In this document: positions 17,804-24,958 of the stretch, piece by piece
How positions within the stretch are numbered: position 1 is the stretch's first letter
How the letters are laid out: each line of letters opens with the position of its first letter
Assembly (NCBI RefSeq): GCF_003633615.1
Contig: NZ_RBKU01000001.1
Span: forward strand, 4,154,001 to 4,218,000
Direction: 5' to 3'
Length of the DNA: 64,000 nucleotides
Source: Mucilaginibacter gracilis
GTDB taxonomy: Bacteria; Bacteroidota; Bacteroidia; Sphingobacteriales; Sphingobacteriaceae
The notes under the pieces: generated by a model
Told to the model about the DNA's origin: nothing
Databases searched by the model: none
Seen by the model: only the letters and a program-made list of their open reading frames with translations
Program-made: the position numbers and the translations under genes

Positions 17804-18373
17804 TTACTGCTTTTTAGCCCGTATCTTGCTCAAAAACTGCGGTGTAAAGCCCAGGTACGATGCTATCATATACTGCGGAACGCGCTGCATAAATTCGGGG
17901 AAACTACTACTGAAATGGCCATAGCGTTCTTCATCGGTTTGGTCAAAAATAAACTTCATCCGGCGTTGCCAAGCGGTATAAACCTTTTGCAAAACAAGGC
18001 GGAAGTATCGTTCCAATTTAGGTATGCGGATAAAAAGCTCATCAAGTACATCTTTATTTAAAGCAATTACTTGCGTGTTTTCAACAGCCTGAATGTAATA
18101 ACCTGTGGCAATGCGGTTATCAAAACTATCCTGATCGGTTATCCACCAGTTTTCTATCGCAAACTGCGTAATTTGTTCGTTTTGTTTACGGTTTATAAAA
18201 TAAAGGCGTAAACAACCCTGTACAACAAAATAGGTGCTTTTGCAAACTTTACCGGGCTGTAAAAGCAAATCCTTTTTCCTGAAGTTTTGAATAGTTACCG
18301 AATTGGAGATAAGAGCCGCTTCCTCGTCAGTTAAAGGCACAAATTTTTTAATGTGGTTAATAAGGGCTATCAT
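17804..18373 (-). CDS. Crp/Fnr-superfamily transcriptional regulator
   Basis: 189 residues. A cyclic-nucleotide-binding-like beta roll at about 20-120 (KKDLLLQPGKVCKSTYFVVQG) is followed by a C-terminal helix-turn-helix, RVPQYMIASYLGFTPQFLSKI, the form common in Bacteroidota homologues. It lacks the N-terminal Cys cluster of oxygen-sensing FNR, so it is probably not an iron-sulfur sensor. Signal and targets are unknown, and I have no evidence that it binds the TGA-N6-TCA sites at 2294-8148. It is divergent from the acyl-CoA carboxylase gene. Confidence 0.87.
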   Translation of the reverse strand: MIALINHIKKFVPLTDEEAALISNSVTIQNFRKKDLLLQPGKVCKSTYFVVQGCLRLYFINRKQNEQITQFAIENWWITDQDSFDNRIATGYYIQAVENTQVIALNKDVLDELFIRIPKLERYFRLVLQKVYTAWQRRMKFIFDQTDEERYGHFSSSFPEFMQRVPQYMIASYLGFTPQFLSKIRAKKQ

Positions 18374-18468
18374 GATAAAGGCTACTTAGGGGCTAATTTA
18401 CAAAATGCAAAGTAACGCTACTGTATTATTTGGCTAAAGGCTTAAAAGTTACCGCTATTTCAAATCAA

Positions 18469-18476
18469 TAATTTTG
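18469..18476 (+). promoter_or_regulatory. -7 promoter element for the acyl-CoA carboxylase gene
   Basis: TAATTTTG fits TAnnTTTG and predicts a start near 18483, about 28 nt before the ATG at 18511. Confidence 0.55.
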
Positions 18477-18510
18477 CGCAATTTTATAGCTTTCTCTACT
18501 AACGCTAATT

Positions 18511-20139
18511 ATGAACCTGGAATTTAACAAGAACGAAGACATTAACAAGCAGTTGGTTTACGAACTGAAAACAAAGCTCAAAAAGATATACCTGGGCGGT
18601 GGCGAAAAGGCCGCTGCCAAACAAAAAGAAAAGGGTAAAATGCTTGCCCGCGAAAGGGTTAGCTATCTTATTGATAAAAATAAACCCTGGCTTGAGGTTG
18701 GTGCCTTTACAGCCGATGGCATGTATGCCGAGCATGGCGGCTGCCCTTCGGGCGGGGTGGTGTGCGGTATTGGTTATATAAGCGGCAGGCAATGTGTTAT
18801 TGTTGCTAACGATGCCACGGTAAAGGCGGGGGCCTGGTTCCCGATAACGGCTAAGAAAAATTTACGCGCACAGGAAATTGCGATGGAAAACCGCTTGCCC
18901 ATTATTTACCTGGTAGATTCGGCGGGGGTGTACTTGCCTTTGCAGGATGAGATATTTCCTGACAAAGAACATTTCGGGCGGATATTTCGCAACAATGCCT
19001 GGATGAGCAGCCACGGCATAATCCAGATAGCTGCCATTATGGGTAGCTGTGTTGCCGGAGGGGCTTATTTGCCTATAATGAGCGATGAAGCCATGATTGT
19101 TGATGGCACGGGTTCGGTTTTTTTGGCAGGGTCGTATCTTGTAAAATCGGCAATAGGCGAAGATGTGGATAACGAAACCCTGGGCGGCGCAACCACGCAT
19201 TGCGAAATTAGCGGCGTTACCGATTATAAGCATCCCAATGATGCGGCTTGTTTAGATGCTATCCGCAATATCATGAGTAAAACCGGCCATAATACCGAGG
19301 CTGGTTTCGACCGCATTAAGCCATCATTACCGAAACTGGATGAGCAGGATATTTATGGCATATTACCCGAGAACCGCGACAAACCGTATGATATGAAAGA
19401 AATTATTAAACGGTTGGTTGACGATTCGGAGTTTGAAGAATATAAGGCACTCTTTGGGCAATCTATAATTTGCGGCCTGGGCCGGGTTGACGGCTGGGCC
19501 GTGGGTATTGTGGCTAACCAGCGCACGGTACTCAAATCGAAAAAAGGAGAAATGCAGTTTGGCGGCGTTATCTATTCGGATTCCGCAGATAAGGCAACAC
19601 GGTTTATTATGAATTGTAACCAGAAAAAAATACCACTGGTTTTTTTGCAGGATGTTACCGGTTTTATGGTAGGCAGCCGCAGTGAGCAAGGCGGCATTAT
19701 AAAAGACGGAGCCAAAATGGTTAATGCGGTAGCTAATTCGGTTGTACCCAAAATTACCATTGTGGTGGGTAACTCATACGGAGCGGGTAATTATGCCATG
19801 TGCGGCAAAGCTTACGACCCACGATTGATATACGCATGGCCATCGGCTAAAATAGCGGTAATGGGTGGCGCACAAGCAGCAAAAGTATTGGTGCAAATGC
19901 AGGCCGCAAGCATGAAGGCAAAAGGAGAGGTGGTTACCCAGAAGCAGGAAGATGACCTGCTTAAAGAAACTACCGACAGGTATAATAGCCAAACCACACC
20001 TTATTATGCAGCCGCACGCCTTTGGGTTGACGGCGTTATTGACCCGTTAGATACCCGCAAGGTAATTAGCATGGGCATTGAGGCTGCTAACCATGCACCA
20101 ATTGAGCGCGCATTTAATGTAGGTGTGATACAAACCTGA
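18511..20139 (+). CDS. acyl-CoA carboxylase beta (carboxyltransferase) subunit
   Basis: 542 residues, the usual length of the propionyl-/methylcrotonyl-CoA carboxylase beta subunit. The N-terminal half has KGKMLARERV, GGVVCGIGYISGRQC, and IMGSCVAGGAYLPIMSDEA (crotonase-like oxyanion loop). The C-terminal half has FLQDVTGFMVGSRSEQGG and VVGNSYGAGNYAMCGKAYDPR, followed by AKIAVMGGAQAAKVL. It transfers carboxyl from biotin to an acyl-CoA; the overall pattern (GSRSEQ, AGNYAMCGKA) is closest to methylcrotonyl-CoA carboxylase, suggesting leucine degradation, but propionyl-CoA cannot be excluded. No biotin carboxylase or biotin carrier gene is adjacent, so its partner must be elsewhere. Confidence 0.9.
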   Translation: MNLEFNKNEDINKQLVYELKTKLKKIYLGGGEKAAAKQKEKGKMLARERVSYLIDKNKPWLEVGAFTADGMYAEHGGCPSGGVVCGIGYISGRQCVIVANDATVKAGAWFPITAKKNLRAQEIAMENRLPIIYLVDSAGVYLPLQDEIFPDKEHFGRIFRNNAWMSSHGIIQIAAIMGSCVAGGAYLPIMSDEAMIVDGTGSVFLAGSYLVKSAIGEDVDNETLGGATTHCEISGVTDYKHPNDAACLDAIRNIMSKTGHNTEAGFDRIKPSLPKLDEQDIYGILPENRDKPYDMKEIIKRLVDDSEFEEYKALFGQSIICGLGRVDGWAVGIVANQRTVLKSKKGEMQFGGVIYSDSADKATRFIMNCNQKKIPLVFLQDVTGFMVGSRSEQGGIIKDGAKMVNAVANSVVPKITIVVGNSYGAGNYAMCGKAYDPRLIYAWPSAKIAVMGGAQAAKVLVQMQAASMKAKGEVVTQKQEDDLLKETTDRYNSQTTPYYAAARLWVDGVIDPLDTRKVISMGIEAANHAPIERAFNVGVIQT

Positions 20140-20215
20140 TTTTGGATTTGGGAATTTCAATTTGGAATTTTTTTTATATCCAACATTTAGATGATACATT
20201 TTTTCTATTACATCA

Positions 20216-20575
20216 ATGATAAATATTAAACGGGCCGACCATGTTTATGTATCTGTGCCGCCGGGCAAGATGCATGAGGCTAATGAGTTTTATAGCCAGG
20301 TAATGGGCCTAACGCCTAAGCCCAGGCCGGATGTGTTTACATCGGCAGGGTATTGGTATGATATGGGTGGGATAGAGCTGCATTTAGGCACGGAAACAGT
20401 TGTGAGCCCATCTAAACGGCATTTTGCCTTGGAAGTTACCAATTTGCCTGCCGCCCGCGCGCATTTAGAAGCCAATAATATTGAGATAGACGACACTGAA
20501 GCCATCCCCGGAAGGCAACGGTTTATGTTTACCGACCCTTACGGAAACTTGGTGGAATTACTGGAATATGATTAA
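20216..20575 (+). CDS. VOC (glyoxalase/bleomycin-resistance) family protein
   Basis: 119 residues forming one VOC domain of two beta-alpha-beta3 modules. It begins INIKRADHVYVSVPPGKMHE, with a central YDMGGIELHLGTE, HFALEVTNL and the end MFTDPYGNLVELLEYD, where the last Glu is a usual metal ligand. His9 (DHVY), His57-type and Glu near the C-terminus could bind a divalent metal. The substrate is not predictable. It lies 76 bp after the acyl-CoA carboxylase gene on the same strand and could be a methylmalonyl-CoA epimerase relative, though it is shorter than typical ones. Confidence 0.8.
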   Translation: MINIKRADHVYVSVPPGKMHEANEFYSQVMGLTPKPRPDVFTSAGYWYDMGGIELHLGTETVVSPSKRHFALEVTNLPAARAHLEANNIEIDDTEAIPGRQRFMFTDPYGNLVELLEYD

Positions 20576-20625
20576 ATTTGAAACCATCAGCGTAAAAACT
20601 TCAATTATCTTCATTATCAATAAAA

Positions 20626-21036
20626 ATGGAATCGGTAGAAACAGTGATGGTATTGTTTGTGATAGGCTTTGCGGCCCTGTTAATTGGTTTTGCACGCAGC
20701 AACGAAAAACGGAAACTGCTGCGCAATGGTATACGTGTTAATGGCATCATCTTCCAGATTATTAACGATGGTAAAAGCAGCAGCCCAACTTATTATGCAG
20801 TGGTTAGGTTTTTTACGGAGCAACACGACCGTGTAACCGAAAAATACAAAATTGGCGGTAATAAATGGACGTATAAAGAAGGCGAAGACGTGAAAGTGAT
20901 TTACGACCCGCAAAACCCTGGTCGTTTTTTGTTGGATGATATCCGGTCGAAGGCTTTGAGTCCGGTATTTATTTATGGTGGTATTTTTTTGATATTGGTT
21001 TCTGTTGGCCTGTTGGTGCTGGGTTTGCGCGGATAG
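20626..21036 (+). CDS. DUF3592-like membrane protein
   Basis: 136 residues with an N-terminal membrane helix (about 5-22) and a C-terminal one (about 112-134). The extracytoplasmic or cytosolic middle has GIRVNGIIFQII, TYYAVVRFFTEQ, GEDVKVIYDPQNPGRFLLDD, the pattern of DUF3592 proteins (a two-helix anchor around a small beta domain). Function is unknown. It lies 50 bp after the VOC gene and upstream of the rplU promoter. Confidence 0.72.
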   Translation: MESVETVMVLFVIGFAALLIGFARSNEKRKLLRNGIRVNGIIFQIINDGKSSSPTYYAVVRFFTEQHDRVTEKYKIGGNKWTYKEGEDVKVIYDPQNPGRFLLDDIRSKALSPVFIYGGIFLILVSVGLLVLGLRG

Positions 21037-21091
21037 CTTAAACCATAAAACGAATAACTTACGTGCTATTGCTAATTTAAAAGTAAAACCC

Positions 21092-21099
21092 TATATTTG
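21092..21099 (+). promoter_or_regulatory. promoter for rplU-rpmA
   Basis: TATATTTG (-7) is preceded by ATTG at 21068-21071, about 20 nt upstream, a good match to the Bacteroidota TTTG-N19-TAnnTTTG pattern. The start is predicted near 21106, about 26 nt before rplU. Confidence 0.72.
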
Positions 21100-21131
21100 C
21101 ACCTCATTTTAAACAAACAAAATAATTAACA

Positions 21132-21440
21132 ATGTACGCAATAGTAAGTATAGCCGGACAGCAATTTAAAGTTGCTAAAGACCAGCAGATCTTTGTACAC
21201 CGTTTACAGGGAGATGAAGGCGCTAGTATTGAATTTGACAAGGTATTGTTAGCAGAAAACGAAGGTGCTATTAAATTAGGTTCTGATTTAACAGGTGCAA
21301 AAGTAACAGCTAAAATCGTGTCTCATTTAAAGGGTGATAAAGTAATCATCTTCAAGAAGAAAAGAAGAAAAGGTTACAAAAAGAAAAACGGTCACCGTCA
21401 GCAATTCACTAAGATCGAGATCACTGGTATTTCGTTATAA
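21132..21440 (+). CDS. rplU: 50S ribosomal protein L21
   Basis: 102 residues, full family length. It begins MYAIVSIAGQQFKVAKDQQI and has the conserved VIIFKKKRRKGYKKKNGHRQ followed by FTKIEITGI, the rRNA-binding basic stretch of L21. It is a component of the large ribosomal subunit binding 23S rRNA. It is the first gene of the rplU-rpmA operon, with 48 bp to rpmA, driven by the promoter at 21092 and closed by the terminator at 21919. Confidence 0.98.
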   Translation: MYAIVSIAGQQFKVAKDQQIFVHRLQGDEGASIEFDKVLLAENEGAIKLGSDLTGAKVTAKIVSHLKGDKVIIFKKKRRKGYKKKNGHRQQFTKIEITGISL

Positions 21441-21488
21441 TTTAAGTTTAACCATAAGAGCCGTTAAGGCTTATAAAAATATAAAAAA

Positions 21489-21899
21489 ATGGCACACAAA
21501 AAAGGAGCCGGTAGTTCCAGGAACGGTCGCGAGTCACATAGCAAGCGTTTAGGTATTAAAATTTTTGGCGGTCAGCCAGCAATTGCCGGTAACATCATCG
21601 TTCGTCAGCGTGGTACAAAACACAACCCTGATAAAAATGTTGGCATAGGTAAAGATCACACATTATTTGCTTTAATTGATGGCGAAGTAGTTTTCAAAAA
21701 GAAAGCTGATAACCGTTCGTACGTATCGGTACTTCCATTCCAGGTTACTGCCGTAGCCGAAGATGCTGCACCGGTAGCAAAACAAGCACCAGTGGCTGTT
21801 GAAGCTGCAACTGAAGAAGAAGCTCCTGCAAAAGCACCAAAGGCGCCAAAAGCACCAAAAGCAAAAGCTGCTGATTCAACCGAAGAAGAAGAAGCTTAA
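21489..21899 (+). CDS. rpmA: 50S ribosomal protein L27 with C-terminal extension
   Basis: 136 residues. Residues 1-88 are a normal L27: MAHKKGAGSSRNGRESHSKR, VRQRGTKHNPDKNVGIGKDH. It begins directly with MAHKKG, so it lacks the N-terminal cleaved leader found in Firmicutes L27. Beyond about residue 88 comes a roughly 48-residue low-complexity tail rich in Ala, Pro, Lys and Glu, with three APK repeats and an acidic end (STEEEEA). L27's N-terminus reaches the peptidyl-transferase centre; the tail would be on the outside. The tail may be a lineage feature, since most L27 proteins are about 85-90 residues. Confidence 0.97.
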   Translation: MAHKKGAGSSRNGRESHSKRLGIKIFGGQPAIAGNIIVRQRGTKHNPDKNVGIGKDHTLFALIDGEVVFKKKADNRSYVSVLPFQVTAVAEDAAPVAKQAPVAVEAATEEEAPAKAPKAPKAPKAKAADSTEEEEA

Positions 21900-21918
21900 T
21901 TAGCAATTAATAGATATA

Positions 21919-21952
21919 AAAAAACCTGTTGGGCAAATCCAACAGGTTTTTT
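21919..21952 (+). terminator. rho-independent terminator of rplU-rpmA
   Basis: The perfect 14-bp stem AAAAAACCTGTTGG / CCAACAGGTTTTTT with a 6-nt loop ends in a T run. It lies 19 bp past rpmA and 20 bp before the convergent TonB-domain gene, so it may act on both strands. Confidence 0.92.
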
Positions 21953-21971
21953 TAGTTTGTGGGGTTTTTGG

Positions 21972-22382
21972 TTATTTGGTATTGCTTAATACAATTTTAA
22001 ATGTATAGCGCACTTTAACAGGTTTACCATGCTGCTTGCCGGGTTTCCATAAAGGCGAAGCATTGATAACGCGCAGCACTTCCTTATCTACAATTGGCGA
22101 TATACCGCTTGTTATCTGGGCATCGGTTATACGCCCGTCTGTTTCAATGGCCATGCTTACCGTTACGGCTCCTTGCATATCTTTTACCTTCGCATCTTTA
22201 TCGTAAGCAATATTTTTGGATATATACTTATAAAATGCTTTTGCACCGCCCGGAAACTGAGGCTCAAAATCAATAGCCTTATTGTTAAATTTACTATCCG
22301 AAAGTTTGGTTACAGTAACCTTTTGTGCTATTGAGTTAAAAGGAACTGTAAATAAAAGCAAAGCAAAAATAAATCGTGTCAT
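21972..22382 (-). CDS. secreted TonB C-terminal-domain protein
   Basis: 136 residues. A signal peptide at about 1-20 ends FNSIAQ. A TonB C-terminal-like domain follows at about 40-133: EPQFPGGAKAFYKYISKNI, GAVTVSMAIETDGRITDAQI, ASPLWKPGKQHGKPVKVRY. It has no transmembrane anchor apart from the signal, so it is periplasmic rather than a classical inner-membrane TonB. It starts 21 bp after the larger TonB-domain gene on the same strand. Its domain resembles that gene's C-terminal domain, suggesting duplication. Confidence 0.83.
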   Translation of the reverse strand: MTRFIFALLLFTVPFNSIAQKVTVTKLSDSKFNNKAIDFEPQFPGGAKAFYKYISKNIAYDKDAKVKDMQGAVTVSMAIETDGRITDAQITSGISPIVDKEVLRVINASPLWKPGKQHGKPVKVRYTFKIVLSNTK

Positions 22383-22403
22383 GGTTTAATAACGTAATAT
22401 GGT

Positions 22404-23735
22404 TTAATTAGTTGTTTTATCGGCTAAGGTAAAGTTAATTGGGATAGTGTATGATACCGGCACATTGCGCCCGTTTTGCGATGCCGGTTTCCATCTTGGC
22501 GATGCAAGCAACACCCGTATGGCTTCCTGGCTTAAATCTTCGGCGGGGCTGCTAACGGCCTCAACGTCGTTAACGCTTCCGTCTTCCTCAACTGTAAAGG
22601 TGATAAAAACTTTGCCCTGTACATTAGCTTTTTTCGAATCGGGAGGATAAGTAATATTTTCGCTCAGGTAACGCAAAAAAGCCGAGAGGCCACCCGGAAA
22701 CTCCGCATTATGGCTGCTTGGGTGAAACAGGTCCATTTTAGCAACAACTCTTTTCTTCTTTTTCACCACAACAGGTTCGGCCTTTTTGGCCAAAATCGGC
22801 TCTTTAGCAGCAGGCTTAACTTCGGGTTTTTTGGCAATAGGTGGCTCAACCTTTTTGGCTACAACAGGTAGCTTTTTTGCAACGGGTGGTTCAACCTTTT
22901 TTGCTATAACAGGTGGCTTTTTTGCAATAGGTGGCTCAACCTTTTTTGCTATAGGTGCTATAGGTTTTTTTACCAATGGCGGTTGGGGCTTTTTAATTAC
23001 CGGTGGAGGTGTTTTTTTAACAACAGGCACAGCAGGTGCTTTAGCTATTAGTGTTTTTTTGGCTGCCGGGGGCTCCGTTTTTTTAACAACTGGCGGTGTT
23101 GCTTTTTTAACTACCGGGGTAGTAACTTTTTTAACAGGCGCAGGTACTGGTTTTTTTACCGGCGGCACAGTTGGCTTTTTTAAAGCAATTAACGGTGCTT
23201 TTTGTGGTAAAGGTGGCTTTGCTTTGGCAATAGCAGGGGGAGTAGCTTTTTTAACTGTAAGCGGTGCAGGTTTGTTTATAGGCGGCAAATTAACGTTTGT
23301 AACCAATACAGGTTTAGGTTTTACAGTTGCAGGGGTAACGCCGTTAACTGCTAAATCAATATTTAAAACCATATCCATGCTCACGTTTTGTGCGTTTAAT
23401 GTGGCAGGCTGCCATTTAGGCGATGTTTTAATTACCTGCACCACTTCGGGATCTATCTGCGGAGAAAGGCTTTTTAGTACCGATACGTGCGACACACTGC
23501 CATCGGCATTAATGGTCATTACCAAAATTATTTGCCCTTTTATACTATAGGCAACTGTATGGTTAGTTTGCAGCTTTGTGGTAATGTAATTTTTGAAATC
23601 GCCCTGCAAAAATTTGGCAATAGCATCAACGCGCTTATGGGGTATCTTGTTTATTTTGCTGGTAACCGTATCTGTTTGTGCCTGTAATAGCAGGGTATTG
23701 CAAAAAAGTGGTAGTAGGAGCAGATACTTTATCAC
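22404..23735 (-). CDS. large secreted protein with two TonB-type domains and a Lys/Pro linker
   Basis: 443 residues. A signal peptide at 1-20 (LLLLPLFCNTLLLQAQ) is followed by a TonB-like domain at about 45-132 (YSIKGQIILVMTINADGSVS, SPKWQPATLNAQNV). A linker of about 200 residues is built of Lys/Pro-rich units such as PPIAKKPPVIAKK and PVAKKLPVVAKK. A second, canonical TonB-like domain at about 347-443 follows (EFPGGLSAFLRYLSENITYP, ASPRWKPASQNGRNVPVSY). The Pro/Lys linker resembles that of TonB, but there is no uncleaved N-terminal anchor and there are two folded ends, so it may bridge two partners. The IS982 element lies about 140 bp upstream of its start. Confidence 0.8.
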   Translation of the reverse strand: MIKYLLLLPLFCNTLLLQAQTDTVTSKINKIPHKRVDAIAKFLQGDFKNYITTKLQTNHTVAYSIKGQIILVMTINADGSVSHVSVLKSLSPQIDPEVVQVIKTSPKWQPATLNAQNVSMDMVLNIDLAVNGVTPATVKPKPVLVTNVNLPPINKPAPLTVKKATPPAIAKAKPPLPQKAPLIALKKPTVPPVKKPVPAPVKKVTTPVVKKATPPVVKKTEPPAAKKTLIAKAPAVPVVKKTPPPVIKKPQPPLVKKPIAPIAKKVEPPIAKKPPVIAKKVEPPVAKKLPVVAKKVEPPIAKKPEVKPAAKEPILAKKAEPVVVKKKKRVVAKMDLFHPSSHNAEFPGGLSAFLRYLSENITYPPDSKKANVQGKVFITFTVEEDGSVNDVEAVSSPAEDLSQEAIRVLLASPRWKPASQNGRNVPVSYTIPINFTLADKTTN

Positions 23736-23878
23736 AAATACTAAGATATTAGTTAAAAAACAAAATTACGATAGATATTATGCACAGCGTTTAAATTGTT
23801 ACTTAAACTACCAAAAAGCCGGATTATTATTCGTGGCGGCTAATTATTAGTTTTAACACCAAAATTATTTATAAATTA

Positions 23879-24854
23879 ACCCGTAGTGCATTATCAGACT
23901 AAATTTATTTTAATGTGATTCATGTTCCTTTTAAAGATAAATTTGTTGAGGTATTGAATGGTGGTCAGGGCAGTTATTTTACTTAACGTCCTTGTCTTAA
24001 ACCCCTCAAAAGTTTTGGCATAATTTCTTCTGATCATAAACTGATCGCACAGTTGCGAAAATAGCGTTTCAATCCTTTTCCTTGATTTTTTGAATAGGTA
24101 TGGATACGGTTTGAATTTCTTTTGATTGTTTCTCATCGGGGTTTCCAATCTAATGTTTACAGATTCAAAAAGATTGACCTGTACCTCTGCGGACAAATAG
24201 CCTTTGTCTCCAAGTAGCACGCAATCAGTCATTTGTTGTTGTATATCTTTCAGGTAATGTATGTCATGTACGGAAGCAGGGCTTAGGTCAAAGTTCTCAA
24301 AAACACCATCTACTGAACAAACTGCATGCAGTTTGTATCCATAATACCTCGAACTTTGCGCAGCACAAAAACCATGGTTTGGAAAAGCGTATTCCTGTTC
24401 TTTGCAGATTTTACTTCTTGCTGCACGGGCATTTTTACATACCTCTAAAGGCATTGAATCGACAATGAAACAGTCCTGGACAGCGTTCAGTTTCTGAACA
24501 AGCTTTTTTCTCACCTCATTTATGTGCGGGAACAATTTTCTTTTTCTCTTATTGTAAACACTTCGTTCGATCAAGATATCAAGCGGGGTACCTTTCAGGT
24601 TTCTAAATAACTGATATTCAGAATCTATTCCACAATATTCAGCGGTCAAATTTAACGTAATTAACTCTAAATCAGACAGTCTTGGCCTTACTGGTTTGTA
24701 ATAAAAGTCCTCTTTTATTGACAGTTTCCTAAACTCTTCTAAAATAAAAGTGTAATTTTGAATCAAGTTGTTCATGTTTGTAATTGATTGTCAGTCAATA
24801 CAATATACCATTTATTGGCGAAATGAACAACTTTCTTTATAATGCACTACGGGT
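23879..24854. mobile_element. complete IS982-family insertion sequence
   Basis: A 976-bp element bounded by perfect 16-bp inverted repeats, ACCCGTAGTGCATTAT (23879-23894) and ATAATGCACTACGGGT (24839-24854). It is flanked by the 6-bp direct repeat AAATTA (23873-23878 and 24855-24860), a target duplication. It contains one intact transposase gene and nothing else. Intact repeats and duplication suggest a recent insertion. Confidence 0.95.
23894..24775 (-). CDS. IS982-family transposase
   Basis: 293 residues, full length for the family. The DDE residues are visible in order: Asp in DCFIVDSMPLEV, Asp in CVLLGDKGYLS, and Glu in KSRKRIETLFSQL; the basic YYGYKLHAVCS block lies between. It catalyses cut-and-paste or copy transposition of the 23879-24854 element. 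The stop codon touches the inner edge of the left inverted repeat, and the start is about 64 bp inside the right one, which is the compact layout expected. Confidence 0.95.
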   Translation of the reverse strand: MNNLIQNYTFILEEFRKLSIKEDFYYKPVRPRLSDLELITLNLTAEYCGIDSEYQLFRNLKGTPLDILIERSVYNKRKRKLFPHINEVRKKLVQKLNAVQDCFIVDSMPLEVCKNARAARSKICKEQEYAFPNHGFCAAQSSRYYGYKLHAVCSVDGVFENFDLSPASVHDIHYLKDIQQQMTDCVLLGDKGYLSAEVQVNLFESVNIRLETPMRNNQKKFKPYPYLFKKSRKRIETLFSQLCDQFMIRRNYAKTFEGFKTRTLSKITALTTIQYLNKFIFKRNMNHIKINLV

Positions 24855-24958
24855 AAATTAGTAAGCCATTTATCAATACAAAATATTATTGTGCCATATA
24901 CAAAACTCTGTTTGTAACCTGTATTGTTAAATGTGATCAGCAACTTCATAGGATATAG

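Noticed and set aside
17804..18373. The Crp/Fnr gene as the regulator of the TGA-N6-TCA sites
   Set aside because: It lacks the Cys cluster of FNR, is 9 kb away from the nearest site, and nothing in the sequence ties it to them; kept only as a possibility.
22786..23550. A 254-residue open frame on the plus strand within the TonB-domain gene
   Set aside because: Its Gly/Phe/Thr-rich repeats are the mirror of the Lys/Pro linker codons of the real gene on the other strand, and there is no promoter or start context.
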